From Trogon surrucura (taxonomy: Eukaryota; Chordata; Aves; Trogoniformes; Trogonidae): a stretch of DNA of 64,000 nucleotides. The stretch lies in NCBI GenBank assembly GCA_020746105.1, contig CM036619.1, positions 55,933,135-55,997,134 of the forward strand, given 5' to 3'. Position numbers and translations under genes: made by a program. The notes under the pieces were generated by a model that was given only the letters and a program-made list of their open reading frames with translations, made no database searches and had not been told where the DNA came from. Positions 13,251 through 26,537 of this stretch are shown here, in pieces. Position 1 is the stretch's first letter; each line of letters starts with the position of its first letter.

Positions 13251-16200
13251 GGAATCCCTTCATCTGTCAGCCAAATGCAATACTCTTCTCCATCTTCTGT
13301 GTAAAGGGTAACACTGCTGTCAGCCCACTGCTGTCTTCCTTCCAAGATCCATTTTCCTGATGAGCAAAGTGGTTTCTCTCTGTCCCTTTACTATACATAT
13401 TTCACAGAGAGTGATGTAGGTTTTAATTAGTAAAACTCCATGAAATATTTAAAGCTCCTCAGGTGAAAGGAGCAATATTAATAAAGTGGAAAAATAGGAT
13501 GAGAGTCTTATATTGTGTAGGAACATGAACTTCATGGATCACTGGAATGAATGGAAAAAAAAAAGTAAGTGGCAGAAACAGACTTTAGCTGGAACTGCGA
13601 GAGGAGGTAAGATGTCCTTTGGTGCAGGCCACAATATTAGTACATTACTGTGTATGTGCTGTTTTGGTTTGTAAAAAACATCTTCCAAATTATGCTTTCT
13701 ATCTGCTTCTGGCAGAGTCAGCTGGTTTGGTTTTTTTTTGCTGTTTTTACTTGCAAATGCCAATAATTGAGAAACTTTCCCTAATTTCCAGAGTCGTTTG
13801 CCATAGTAAAGGCAATACTGTTCTACTGCTGTTTAAAATTCTACCCAAATTATGTCCGAGTGTCCAAAATAGGTGTCCCTGCATTTCTGAGTCTGCATTT
13901 TGGGAAAAAAAATTGGTTTGTCTAACTTTTTGTTACCATAACTTCTCATCTAAAGTCAACTAGAGTCTCCACACCTGTTATTCACCTATGTCAAAATATT
14001 ATTACAGTGTCTTTTCCCACTTATTTACAGTTAAATGTATTGTTACAATGTTTTGAAGGGGAACACTAATTAAATAGTGAACATGTGTCCCAAATTAATT
14101 ACACAGATACCCACTTTTGTGTTTTAAAGTACTTATTTCCTTGCTATTGAAGAAACTAGCACAATGCTATTTTTTATCCAGGATTTTTAAGCTTAAAGCT
14201 TACTAGTGATTGTTAAAAATTACCCCTCACTGGAGGGTGGTGTCATTCCATGTGGTGACTTGTGGTTCGATATAAAGTTCTTATAAGTACCCATGGTGCA
14301 ACACTTGGGTCATCATTTCATTAGGAGGATTCCATTACTAAGCTTACTAATTGACTAAGAAGTTTAACGGATGTACTAGAGATCCCAGTTTTACATTTGG
14401 TCTCACACAAGTAAAAGCAGAGGAAAGCACATTAGCCCCTCGAAAGAGGCAGCACTCCTTTCTCCAAGGGCTGAAGTGGAATGCACCCTTCTGAACTCCT
14501 CATTCACTTCACTCCCCACTGAAGTCAACTGTGAGGAGGCTTGAAATTTCCTTTGAATGATACACTTTTTTCACAAGTTGTCTAGATAGGCTAGGAAATA
14601 GCAATCTAGTTAAAACATTTGTTTGATATCTGATCTTAACATTGTTATAATTTCAATTAAACAGTACGATAGAGAGAAATTGCCATGTTCTAGTTTATTT
14701 GTAGTTGAGCATTCATATCTCCTTAGCTTTTAAAAACAAGCATCATAGGTGTTTTCAGGTGCTTTTGTGCAATTAAATAGCCATAATGAATATATTATGG
14801 ATATTACCCTAAGTCAGTAGAAAATATTCTAATACTTACGCCAAAACATTGAAAGAACCTGTTCCACAGTAAATACTGTACTGTTTTAGAAGCAATCCTA
14901 CTCACTACATTATCTTTTTAAAGTGTTTAAAAATAGTGCAACAGTTTCTCTAGGAGTATAAAATATCCACAGATTCCCAAATGTTACTGACTGGTAGTGC
15001 TATCTGGCAAGTTAAAATTCTCCCTCTAATTTTCCTTAATGGGACTTCTACCCAAACCTGTCTCCTCACCTAACCTGCAGTTTGCTATAGGCATTAAGAA
15101 CCCCCCTCTGAAGTACCATCTCCCAAATCTGTGCTAGATATATTATTCAGTAAACTCATAGAAGGGGTATTATTAACCATTAAATTCTTCAGGGGTGCAC
15201 AACGGTTTTTATGGAACTCAAATTTTGCTTTAGAGGTATTGCTTGCTCCATTTACAAATTCTGTTGGTTTTGTTTGTGATTTTTTAATGATGAAATGACA
15301 TTTTTCCTTGCAGCTGTCACAGTTTACATCTTTTAACTGTAAATAATGAGTTGGCGAGTCAATTTTAGCACTACCACGTAGAATCTTCGTCATTGTTTGG
15401 CACTATTAGAAGAGTGCAAAGGAATAGTTTATAGTTTCCAACACAAAAGCCTGTTAGTTGTTTCTGGCTTCATTACTACCTCCCAGTGACACTTCCAACA
15501 TGTCTGTATCTCTGTAAGACTCAATGTACTTACTGTATTATATCACTACTGTAAATTGTAATATTCCAATATATTTAAGTACGTCTGTGCATTGTAAGAA
15601 CAGCAGCTATCATAACTGTTAAAGCTGTAGATTCCAACTGACTGATATTTTTCATGATGCAGTAGTATTTTAATTGTTTGGGGTTGTTGCCTTCTGAAAA
15701 ACAGCACAGTGCCTAGCAACTCATATTAATACATACAGTATTCTTGTAATGGATGATTTCATCAGGGGAAGGACTGTGGCATTATTTATAGCTTTCACTC
15801 TGATTTCTCAGAAGGAATTTTACCATGCAAGCTTTTTCAGACATTTCAGATTTTTCCGTTTCCAAGGATAAAAGATGTCTTTCTGTCTTCAAAAGTCTGT
15901 TTCCACAGAATTTAGAATCAGATTTGAGAGAAAGTACAAGGCATTCATTTTCTCTTTGTGTTTCTGTGACAGAGGTGTAGACTTAAAGGCAGCATGGTTC
16001 CACGCAAAAATTTTTAATTCCTCAGTCTCTGGATTATCGTACTACTTGTGGGTGGGATAGCTCTGAGCAAAAATCCCATATTATATGCAATTGTTAATTA
16101 ACATTCTTTTCAAATATTATTGTGGCTATAACACTGATTTTTTTTTTCTCAAAGGAAACTATTAGAAAGATTTAGAGAAGCTTTTCTTGACACCTTTCTT

Positions 16201-17552
16201 ACATATTTTAATTAAGAAAGCCTTCAGTGTTAATAGGTTCTAGTTTGCCGGAACTAGAAATGAAGGGATCTAAATATATGTATTCGAAATGTTCTCGCCT
16301 AAAATCGCCACGGTATGTGGCTGTATCAGCTGCCTTTTCCACAGTATAAAGACTCCCTAAAGTGGATTAACCTTCCCTGCTGTACCAGCCTTATATTAAC
16401 ATCTTCATTATGAAGGATATAGGAAGTAAGACTGCAAAACTAGTAACTGCTAAGAGAGGAGTAGGGGCTGGACAACTTCATTATCTGCTTTATAAAGGGG
16501 ACAGTTTCTCGCAGAAGCCCCGTTCCTCTGCGTGAGATAAGATTGGATTGAGGGTGCAGGTGCATCTTAGACTGACCAAATAGTATCAGCCTCACGAGGC
16601 TGCTTCCTCCTGTAGTCATGGCTTTGGATTACCAGCAGTCCGTCTGCCACCACGCTCCCACTGCCAATTAGATGATGTACCCATGGCTTGGGAGAGCGCT
16701 TGACTGGTTTATGAGCTACATGCTGCTAAAGAACCACTGCTTAGTGCCTTCCTCCCTCCAGTGAGCACAGAGCGCTATTAAATTAGTGCACTACCAAGAA
16801 CACTATGCTCCGGGTATATCTTCCTACATCCCACTAGTTATTCTACCCGCCTTAAGGGGATGGCCCAATTTCAGCAGCCCCTTAGGAAAAAAAAAATGAG
16901 TTTCTTTTTTACATGACTGAGTATTGCCTATTTTGAGTTTTAGTCAGTGACTTTTGTTGAGACAGATTTCTTCTTGTGGAAGAGAGGGAAGATAGACTCC
17001 TGTAAAAAGCTGATTAAAATCCTGTGTAGCTGGATATTTTGAACCACTGAAGTGTATTGAATATTACAAAAGTTTTGAAGGAGGGAATTGCTTGAAAAAG
17101 TGAAAGACACATGATAGAGATGGAGTGTAGGTAGTGCACAAAAAATCATGTGTGAGTTTGTGAGTGTTCAGTACTAGCACTAACAGTTATGTTATACAGG
17201 ATTCATTGGGACACAAAGAGGCCAAAATTATCTACTCAGGTTAGGAAATATGAGACTATGGTTTGAAAGTCTATGTAAGAAAGTGATGCTGTCTCGTATA
17301 GAAGGCAATATACCCAAGAACTGAAGAAGTACCTCACACTGCAGGACTTACATAGGAGCTCTGTCAGGATGCTTATCAGTCTGCGAGAACATTTGTACTA
17401 ATACAGTGGAAGTTTTCACCAGCAAAAAGCCTTTGACTGTTCTGTGTTCTGTTCCCAAGGAGCACCAAGCCAGTGAATGAGTCCTATTGGATTGAGCCTA
17501 TCAAAACCTTTGCTTTTGGTTCTGCATTACACCACTATATATATTTAGTTAT

Positions 17553-17593
<41 letters not shown>
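17553..17593. repeat. (ATC)n microsatellite at a CR1 3' end
   Basis: About 41 bp of uninterrupted ATC repeats (13-14 units) run directly into the CATAGAATGG start of the adjoining minus-strand CR1. The position suggests that the repeat grew from the CR1 terminal short repeat. Confidence 0.93.
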
Positions 17594-17681
17594 AGAATGG
17601 CCTAGGCTGGAAGTGATCTTAGAGATTGTTTAATCCAACCTCCCTATCATGGGCAGGGACACCTCTCAAGTGCATCAGGTT
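17591..17681 (-). mobile_element. CR1 LINE, short 3' end
   Basis: CATAGAATGGCCTAGGCTGGAAG, TTTAATCCAACCTCCCTATC and ATGGGCAGGGACACCTCTCA are the reverse complement of a CR1-X-like 3' UTR. Only about 90 bp remain, and the rest is truncated. It shares the GGCCTAGGCTGGAAG motif with the pieces at 39.05, 49.35 and 62.1 kb, which marks them as one subfamily. Confidence 0.88.
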
Positions 17682-17759
17682 ATACAGAATTGCAGACATT
17701 CTCTTTGAATATGTGACTTCATTAACTTAGGCCTGCAAATGAATTAAAAGACAAGGAGA

Positions 17760-17832
17760 ATATATTTACATATATATGTGCATGTATGTAAAATATACAA
17801 TACATACAATATATTTACATATATTTAAGTAG
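17760..17832. repeat. AT-rich low-complexity stretch
   Basis: Repeated TATATTTACATATAT-type units with TGCATGTATG in between. Simple sequence with partial self-complementarity. Confidence 0.7.
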
Positions 17833-19794
17833 CAAATATACTAAAGATAATTCCTTTGAGAAATGTTTTAGAGAACTTGAAGCAATTTATTTTGCCTGTA
17901 TTTTGTGTCCTTATACTGATAAAGCCAAATGCCTTAGTTTTCATTCAGTGAGAGAGTTCTATGCAGAAAGCTAAATACCTTGAGGGAAAAATATTTGCTA
18001 TATTTAAAACTGTCACAGTTACTATTGCTTTCTAATAACTTGAGCCTACACAAGCCTAGAAGCAACTTGTTAGACTCTGTAGAAACCTGGGAATCTGCTT
18101 CTTCCACTGGGACTTGGAAGGCAAACTTTCTAACCCCTTAGTGAAAGTAACAAGTTATTTCATGTAGAAAATAACTATCTTGTACCCAGGTTAGCCTCAG
18201 GTAGCGATGCACTGTGGGGCTAGGGATTTTCTGCGTGTGGAAGGAACCACTTATGTGGCAGATCTACTTTTAAAGAAAGACATTTGCTGGCCATGCTTAT
18301 GGAGTTTAGGATATCACAGCAAATCTCAAAGGAAGAGGCTAGTGGGCAGAAAGGACACATCTGCCATACAGCTCTCTATTTCCTCATGCTAAGAACACCT
18401 CTGAAAATGTGGTGAAAATGTGGTGTGGGGAGAATCATCCCAGAACAAATTGGCATCAGTTTAACACTGCCTTTTGTCTCACTTTGTGAAAGCAGAGGGA
18501 TTCTGGGCACCTATGGTGCGCACCGCCCCTGGGAGTTTGAGGCTCTGCTTAAAACTGACAGCGACGGGATAAGAAGGTGTTTTCTTTCATCATTAGCCAG
18601 CCTTTTCTAAAACGATAATTAGTTTCAGGAAGAGAATTTCAGAATCTGTCATGAATGTGTTTGTGTGAAAAGCTTTCATGTTTGTGTTGTCTGGCACTGC
18701 ACATCACACAGCTACCTCCTCCAGAGTAGGCCCCAGTGTTGTCTGTTTAGTTCTTTATTCAGATCGTATGATAATATGATGAGGGGGAAGAAGAAAAAGA
18801 AAAGCTGTTGAGACAAAGGGGAAGACTTGCAATGTCAAATGCAAAATATATCTTTAAAACAATATAAGTACAGTATTCTTGTACCATGTGCAAAGTCTTC
18901 AATACCCATCTACACAATACTATGAAGGAAATACATCTCTGTGTGAACCCAATATGACATACACATCCTTTATTCATCTAAATTGTTTAAGTTCTATCTT
19001 CTAAAATAAAATTAGGTATATATATTCATTTGCATACAAAAGAACCAAAGTATTCTTATTAGCTATAGATAAGTAAAATATAAATTTTCATTTACTGCTC
19101 TTAATAGAGTTAGCTAAGAAAATTAAATTTCTCTTTTGTGGGGAAAAACATCAGGCAAAAGAAAAGGTCAGGTGTGGAATTTTCCTCTGACCATACATTT
19201 AGGAAAGGATCTCTTCAGAAACTTCGAATACTTAATTTAAACAAAACTGAAATAGTGCAATAGAAAGCATGTACAGTGGTGTAATGTCATTTTACATTTA
19301 TGTGCAATTAATATAGCAGAAATTAATACAAATCAAACACAATGGAAAATGGAACATTTCATCATTAAAATGAGAACATGTGTATTATTCGTGCCATATT
19401 AGAAAATCAAAATCAAAATGTAATTTGCCTTTTCCATTGGAAAATTATCACATTGTCATAATGCAGTTCAATGTGAATATAACTAAGTCTCTAATTAAAA
19501 AGCTGTGTTGATTAAAATATTTACACAAACTCTGCTTCTTAAATTAGAAAGGTAGTTTAGTATACACAGCAGAAACAAAGATTTTTATAATGAAATAAAT
19601 TAGTAAAAGCTATCTTTATCATCTTATTTAATTATTTGACTGTATGTAATTTCGCTGGGCCATCAGCTGAAAGAGAGACCTGAGTGCTGGTCTGCTGCTG
19701 TGTCAAAGACTGTCGTGTTATTTTTTTGGTATTGTGGAGTCATTTCATCCCTCACCTCCCTGCTCTGGTTTAACTGCTCTCAGCTGCTCCGGGT

Positions 19795-20142
19795 GCAAAA
19801 CTGGCTGGGTGGCCGGGCCCAGAGAGTGGTGGTGAATGGAGTTAAGTCCAGTTTACAGCCAGTCACAAGTGGTGTTTCCCAGAGATCAGTACTGGGCCCA
19901 GTTCTGTTTAACATCTTTGTCAGTGATCTGAATGTGGGGATCGAGCACAACCCCTCACTAAGTTTGCAGAAGGCACCAAGCTGAGCAGGAGCATTGATCT
20001 GCTCAAGGGTAGGGAGGCTCTGCAGAGGGACCTGGACAGGCTGGATCGATGGGCCAGCAGTGGTTGTGTGAGGGACATGGTTTAGAGGTGGACTTGGCGC
20101 TGCTAGGTTAATGATTGGACTCAACGACCTTAAAGATACTTT
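19795..20142 (+). mobile_element. CR1 LINE fragment, reverse transcriptase plus 3' UTR, internally deleted
   Basis: The frame across 19700-19984 includes [13 protein letters not shown] and then [20 protein letters not shown], the CR1 reverse transcriptase core just before the catalytic motif. The copy continues to GACAGGCTGGATCGATGGGCC. Near 20062 it jumps to 3' UTR text (GGGACATGGTTTAGAGGTGGACTTGG, then GGACTCAACGACCTTAAAG). Several hundred bases of the element are therefore missing internally. It is a dead copy. Confidence 0.88.
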
Positions 20143-20498
20143 TAATTAATTTGTAGGAAACAAAAAATGGTGTTAATATTCTGTGTATTTTTATTGTACA
20201 CCCTTGCAATTCAGGAGGACCTGTATGTCAATTAAATTCACTATTTTCTTGATTAATTTGGGGATCGTAAGAATCAAAACACAAATTTAAATTCATATTG
20301 CAAAATTGTTACATTTTGAAACTAATGAAGAGAAATTGTGGCTTTTCGTTTTTCCTTCCTTAGTTCAGTTGAGTAGAATGGTACCTTTTTTTGCCTGATT
20401 AATTATTTATAATAATCAAAGTCATGGGCAAAAGTAGATAATGGTGAATTTTTAAAAAAATATTGCTGCTTACATCTCATTAGTTTTATTCTCTTGTT

Positions 20499-20511
20499 GG
20501 GGGGGGGGGGG
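20499..20511. repeat. Run of 13 G
   Basis: Thirteen consecutive G on the + strand (coding strand of PTPRM) followed by CAGGGAGG. Such a run can slip during sequencing or replication and could form a G-quadruplex in RNA or DNA, though a single uninterrupted run is a weak candidate. Confidence 0.9.
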
Positions 20512-23500
20512 CAGGGAGGTGTTAGATTATTTAATTTTTTTAAGTGTGAGAGTGCATTCTTCTGAAGACTGAGACCAGTGACTAACTTGAGCCAGAAATA
20601 GTGCAGCCAGGAGCTTTGCAGACGTACAGTTCTGCCAAAGCTTCTCAAATTCCTTTTTACTGCCATAGCCTAGAGCCTTCCCTGAAGAGGCTGTCAATCA
20701 CACTAAAATGCATCGAGGTCTTCTTAGGTGGACAAATGCGAACTAAACTGTAACCACAAAATTAACTTTCTCTGTGAGCTAAGACAAGAGACAGGCCATT
20801 TCAAATAAATGTCATTATAGTAACCTGATGTGCCACATGGCTCCATTTTTTTGCGCTGACGGTCAGTCACGGATGTTGCCCCTCAGCCACGACATCGGCA
20901 AAGAAAATCTGTCAGTGCGATGCCTCCTTTGACCTGAGGTGTTTTGGGGTTTGGTGCTGTAACCTCACTTGCAGAAACTCAGGTAACACAGTGTAGGAGT
21001 TCATTCAAAGCAGAAGTTAAGAAACAAATAAGCAGGGTTTTTCGTGATGTCAGTTTAAGCAAATCTCAAAGCATGTGCTGAATACCTGAATTCAAGAAAG
21101 AATACTTGAGCAGTAAGAGTCGGTGAGCTGTGTGTGTCTGTGGCTGCAGCTGTACCTTACTTTTCTATTATCTTTGCCTTCTAATTTCCCATTCCCCTCT
21201 GTATTTTCTTCCTCTCTTTTCTGATGCACTGGTTCTTAAGTCATGCCGTATTTTACCTGTGAGTTACAGCTGATATTTTGAAGATGGGATATAGCCAAGT
21301 AGCAGTTCTTTTTGTTTTGATCTCATGTGATACTAGTGAACCAATATACTAGTAACAACAAAGTGAAAAAAAAAAAAAGACTGTTGAAGTTCTAATATGC
21401 AATGAGTGAAAAGGCAAGTAAAAAACAGAGAAAAACAAAACTTTGTTTTGTTTATGTTGTTATAAATCAAAACTGGTTTTGTTAACCTCCTCCTTTATTT
21501 AAAAAGTTTGTACTCATTTTGCACTCCTTGTAACCCTGTAAGTTAAATGGATTCTCCCCTCCATCCTTTTATTCCTATTGCCTTCTCTTTTTCCCTTTCT
21601 AGCCAGTTGAGGTGCCTTTCTGGTCTCACAGTACTCATTTTGGTGTTACTGAAAGTACTTCTAAAGTTCCTGTGGCAAAAATGAAAGCCACAGTGAATAA
21701 AGGGGGAAAAGTGAAGTCTTACAGTATCAGTAACACTGTTTCCAAAATCTGAGCAGCATCACATTATTTTTTTTAAAGTTCGTTCTTTTGTCTTTATCAG
21801 AGAATGCAAGAGCACAACAAAAATGAAATGAATAATGTTAGCACTTGCTCTGAAGCAGAAAGTTGGTAATTAAAACAAAGAGAAGGCACTTAAAGGAAAG
21901 CATAATTAAGCACCCCTTTGTAAAGTCAGGTAAAAGGACTTATGCACCCTTGGCTATAATCAAATATTCATAATGTCTCAGTTAGTCTTCCACACTGTTG
22001 TAGCTTTACTTTGTTGTGATGTCAATATGAAATATATGTTGGACTTCTTAGGACAAAAATATTTTTGTAATCTAATAGAGATTTGCATATTAAGAGATCC
22101 TAAGCAAGAAGTGACACAACTCAGTGGGATCCTGCCTACCTTTTTTTCTTCTTTAGTTCTCTTGACAGTTACTTTCCCTGTGCTTGTTCTCTAGAAATGC
22201 CAGTTCCTGAAGTGAGGAAAACTTTTAAAGCATTTTCTAAGTGTTCCTTAGTTCTTGCTGCAAAACATAGTGCCTTTAAAAATACTTCTGACTTTATTTA
22301 CTGTCTGTTAGGATATTGACAGTACACAGCTCAATGTCACTGTAAAATTGCATTCTTGAGTATATTACATTTCAGTCTACAGCATGTAAATGTGAAATTG
22401 AATGACAGAAGTTTACAATGAGCAGAACTTCACTATCACTAATGCCATGCTATTTACTGTTTTGATAAGAATATAAAGCAGAATAAAAGTATTAATTACT
22501 TAATGACAGTTATTTAATAACACCATTTTGGTTGAATTGGGTTAGATATTCTGGTTCCTAAAACTTGTTTTCTACAAGGACTTTTTAACAAAGTAACGTA
22601 AAGAATACGAATGAGGCACTGGAGATGGAAGATATGCCCTAAAAGTCTATCCTAAGAAAAAAATAAATAGTATTTGGAATTTTCTAAATGCAGATTAGAG
22701 TAATACTCACTGTTACTGAATGTGTACTATCACAAACTAGAGGTAGTAGGCAAAACGTGAACTCCACTGTACGTGTGTAATTCTCACAGCGATGTGTGGT
22801 ATGTGGTATTGAGTCTGCCCTAGAAGACCCATTGCTGAAGACAAGAAAACAATCCGTTATTGACAGGGACTGGTTTGTTATTAAAGAAAAATAAATTACA
22901 ACCTAAGCATGAAAAATGTATAAAAACATAATTAATAGGGGTTAAGTCAGCTGCATTTGCAGACTTTCTTACACGCATCTTGTGGAGAGCTTTTATTAAA
23001 TTACGTCTTGAGTCAGAGTGTCGCCGAATCAGTGATAGTCATCAGATGATTTCGGATTAAAGCATTTTCTTCAAAATAATTATGAGTCTTCTTCTGGCAT
23101 ATAATAGCCAAAATAGATGAGCCAAGTAATTAATTTCTGAGTTAATTAACTGGTATATCATAAGTAGCCTGAACAATTCAAAAAGGTGAGTGATTCAGAG
23201 TGTTAGAAAAGCAAATAAGGTATTTATATCCTGTTTCTTGCATAGTCTGTGCAGGCATTTTTAATATAATAAAAAATCATATCAACTTTGGGATTAAAAG
23301 TCCATCAGACTTACATCATGTCTGTGCCAGTGGCCAGTGACAAACCTTTAGATGAATACGGGAACAGAGCAAAGATAAGATAATGCATTTGCTGTCCTCT
23401 GCTCAATCCTTAATCAATTTTTCTTTTATTGGTATTTACTTTTGAGTCTCTGCTGATCTGTAGAGTCCTGTGGTGATGTGTTCTGTAATTGTCTGGTTCA

Positions 23501-24892
23501 TGTGAAAGTATTTACTTTTATATTTAAAAAAAGTTCTGTATAACCTCTGGTTCTGTTTCTTACATTTCTGAGAACTACTAATTCTTAATTTCTTACTTTT
23601 CTCCGTGCTTTTCTCTTTTATATATTCTTACTGTATTCCCAGTTCAACTGTCTTTTTTAAACTGGGGACGCCTCATCTATATAAGGGCTACCAATTTTCT
23701 GGGAAGACCTGTTCTTTTGATCTTCCCATCACTTCTTTGTATAAATTCCCTAGTTTGAGAAAATCCTTTTTGGATAGGCACATGGCAGAACCGCATGCAG
23801 TGTTCAAAATGTGGGAGCTGCATAGATTTGTACAGTTACTTAGTGACATTTTCCATTTTGTTCTCTATTCTTACCTAATCATTTCTGACTTCTTGGCTTC
23901 TTGACTATAGATAGCACTGAATTTCTGTCTTCAGAGAACCAGTGACTACCAGGTTTCTTTCTTCTGTGGTTTATGAAGTCGTGTAGACCCAATATTGTGT
24001 ATATGTAGTTAGGATTATTTTTTCCATATGCATGACTTCGTATCTGTCAACACTGAGATTTATTTTAAGTACATATCCAGTCACTGTACCTGACGAGATG
24101 AATTTGCAGCTTCTTAACTTTTTTTCTCATTTTTAGTGCCCAATAAAAATTATATGTTGTCGCGAAACACTGTTCACCCATTTTCTAGGTCAGTGCGTAT
24201 ATGGTGAATATTACAAATCCCAGCAAGCACTTTAGTGGGATACCTACTAATAATGTATCTCTGTTGGGAAAAATTACCATTTAGTCCTAACCTTTCTATT
24301 GTGTCTTTTTAACCAGCTATTATTTTACTAAAGGATCTTTCTGATGACAGTTTGTATTCTGTCAGGGATTTGGTGAACAAACTGTTAAAAGCTTTTGTAA
24401 CTACAAGTGCACCACACCAGTGAATTGCACTGGAGTCCCCAATCCTGTCTTTATCAGAGCTGTTTATGTGACCTGTCCTCAAATAGAGAAGTAAAATTTC
24501 AAACAATATGTATGTAAGAAGAAGCTATTTTATCTTGTTACAGAAGGTGCAGTAGTTCATTGAATTAATTAAAGGGAAAAAAAATAATCAGCCCAACTCC
24601 TTGAGCAACATTTTTACAATTTTCATCTCACCGTGTTTATTAATATCTTGGTGATGGTAGTGTGCTGCTGGAGCTGTGGAAAGTAGCAGCCTCTTGTTTC
24701 TCCTTTCTTTGCTTGGAAGAAAGGAGGCATAACTGATACAAAAAAAGAGAGTACTACTCAGTTTGGAGCTGGGAAGAAGGAAGTGAGTGACTTTGCTTGA
24801 TTCAAATAAATATAGTTTTCTCATTGTTCCTAAATAAAAATGGAAGGCTTCTTTCAGAGCCTGAGTTGGTTCTGGTTATCAGCCCCAGTCAC

Positions 24893-24918
24893 TTTTTTTT
24901 TTTTTTTTTTTTTTTTTT
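24893..24918. repeat. Poly-T run, 26 nt
   Basis: Twenty-six T followed by AG. It could be the tail of a minus-strand retroposed sequence, but the flanks upstream and downstream show no recognisable source gene or SINE. Confidence 0.9.
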
Positions 24919-24954
24919 AGTTTTGACTGTTACTTTCCTCTAACTATGGTAGTG

Positions 24955-24990
24955 TCCCTTTGTGCCTAGTGCTTTGTAAGCACAAAGGGA
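24955..24990. repeat. Inverted repeat, 11-bp perfect stem
   Basis: TCCCTTTGTGC (24955-24965) and GCACAAAGGGA (24980-24990) are exact reverse complements with a 14-nt loop. It lies 36 nt after the poly-T. Function unknown. Confidence 0.75.
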
Positions 24991-26504
24991 AAAGGCAAGC
25001 TAGGTCCCAAAGAGATCGTTATTTAAGTCAAGACAGGACAGAGAAAATGGATACACATAGGTAGACTGAAAATTAACGAAATAGAGGCTGATAATGTAGC
25101 AGAACTTAAGTTATTGGCATTAGATTGTTGGAGATTTTGAAGGAAGAACCATAAAGAAGGAGGATTTTGAGAATAATATTGAGTCAGGCTTGCAGAGGTT
25201 TTACAAGGTGATCCTTTCAACTAGAAGGAACTGTTCAGGAGAAGATGCAGCATTTAAGAGTTTAATGGTGACAGATAAAACAGGGACAGATTGTGATGAA
25301 GGCTTTAGCTTGTTATTTTGCTAGGCTGATTTTATGAATATTTGCAACAGAACAGAGTAGATGATACCCAAAATACAACACAATTGGGGGGGGGTCTGTA
25401 TGTTTGTATGCTCTGCATTTTACCATATTTATACCATTACACCAGCTCACTTCTTGCAATTTCTTGTGCCTTAAAATACCAACAGTTCCTAGCTAGTCTG
25501 AAATTGGTCTGAATATCGGGCTTCTCTTTTGTGAGACTGGTATAGTATATTCTTTTTCCTCAGATAGTGATAGTAACACTATTTGTGTGATAAGCTGATC
25601 ATTTTTGCTTTCCTTGTACAGGAAATTTCAGCCTAGGTAATGGTAATGATTATGAGAGCTTCCATCTGTTTTATGTTTTTACCTTTGGTTGTAGATCTCT
25701 TTTCCTTTAAGAAGGTGGAAACATCAGAGAGTAGCTGTGAAGTGTCTTTTCCATGAGTGATGGAAATATTTAAGTCTTTTTTTCCTCCAAAATTTACTCC
25801 AAATCTAAGGTCATAAATGGTGATGGTGATGTGAAGTACTATGATTTTACAAGTTTCTTAAGTCTTGTATAGCTAGAGCCTCCCACGGATTGAGAAATCG
25901 GAGGAATGGATGAGTTGCAGAGAGTGCAGCACTGCAACACTTTCAGCAATATCTGAAAACTGCAGATGAAAAAATGTTATATTCATCTCAAGTTTACTTG
26001 GCTAAGTCCACTGGGTGTTTTTGTTCGCAGTACAAAAGTCTGGCTGGTATCACTCTCTTCCAGTAACAGTTGTTACAGATTTGAACTTTTCCCACAAGAC
26101 CCATTTCCAGAATTAGATTCGGATTGAGAAGTACTGTACAGTTGTTACTGTCATAAAAACAATCTGCTATAGCTTGACTGTGGTACCAAAACAAAAAATT
26201 AAGGAAATGAGAAGATGCTAGTGTAATTTCTTTAAGAAAATTAGCTGACTTTTTATAGAGTTTGAGCTTCGTGTTATTGGTGTAATAAGCAAGAACTCTG
26301 GCTTTCCTTGGGAAGGATATAATTTTTACTGTAAAATAGATGACATTCCGTGTAACAGCAGATGCTTGAGATGTACATCCTACAGAGCATGTGTTTCTTT
26401 GTAATCCCACGGGGTGGCTGCTATCATCATATATTTTACCACATGGCGGATTTTCAGATTTGGATCAATATCACTATAATGTTCCCCAGGGCAGTTCTCC
26501 TAGT

Positions 26505-26537
26505 AACTCTTCTTTAAAAAGCTGTTAAAGAAGAGTT
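26505..26537. repeat. Inverted repeat, 13-bp perfect stem, 7-nt loop
   Basis: AACTCTTCTTTAA (26505-26517) and TTAAAGAAGAGTT (26525-26537) are exact reverse complements around AAAGCTG. In a + strand transcript the stem extends to about 17 pairs with two G-U pairs. It is too short for a standard pre-miRNA; function unknown. Confidence 0.8.

Noticed and set aside
17553-17593. CRISPR array
   Set aside because: It is a plain trinucleotide microsatellite without spacers, in a vertebrate intron.
25994-26410. 138-residue minus-strand frame
   Set aside because: No recognisable domain, no splice or promoter context, and composition like the surrounding intron. Read as a chance frame.
26505-26537. microRNA precursor
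   Set aside because: The stem is about 13-17 pairs, shorter than the roughly 22 or more needed, and the outer flanks do not pair.
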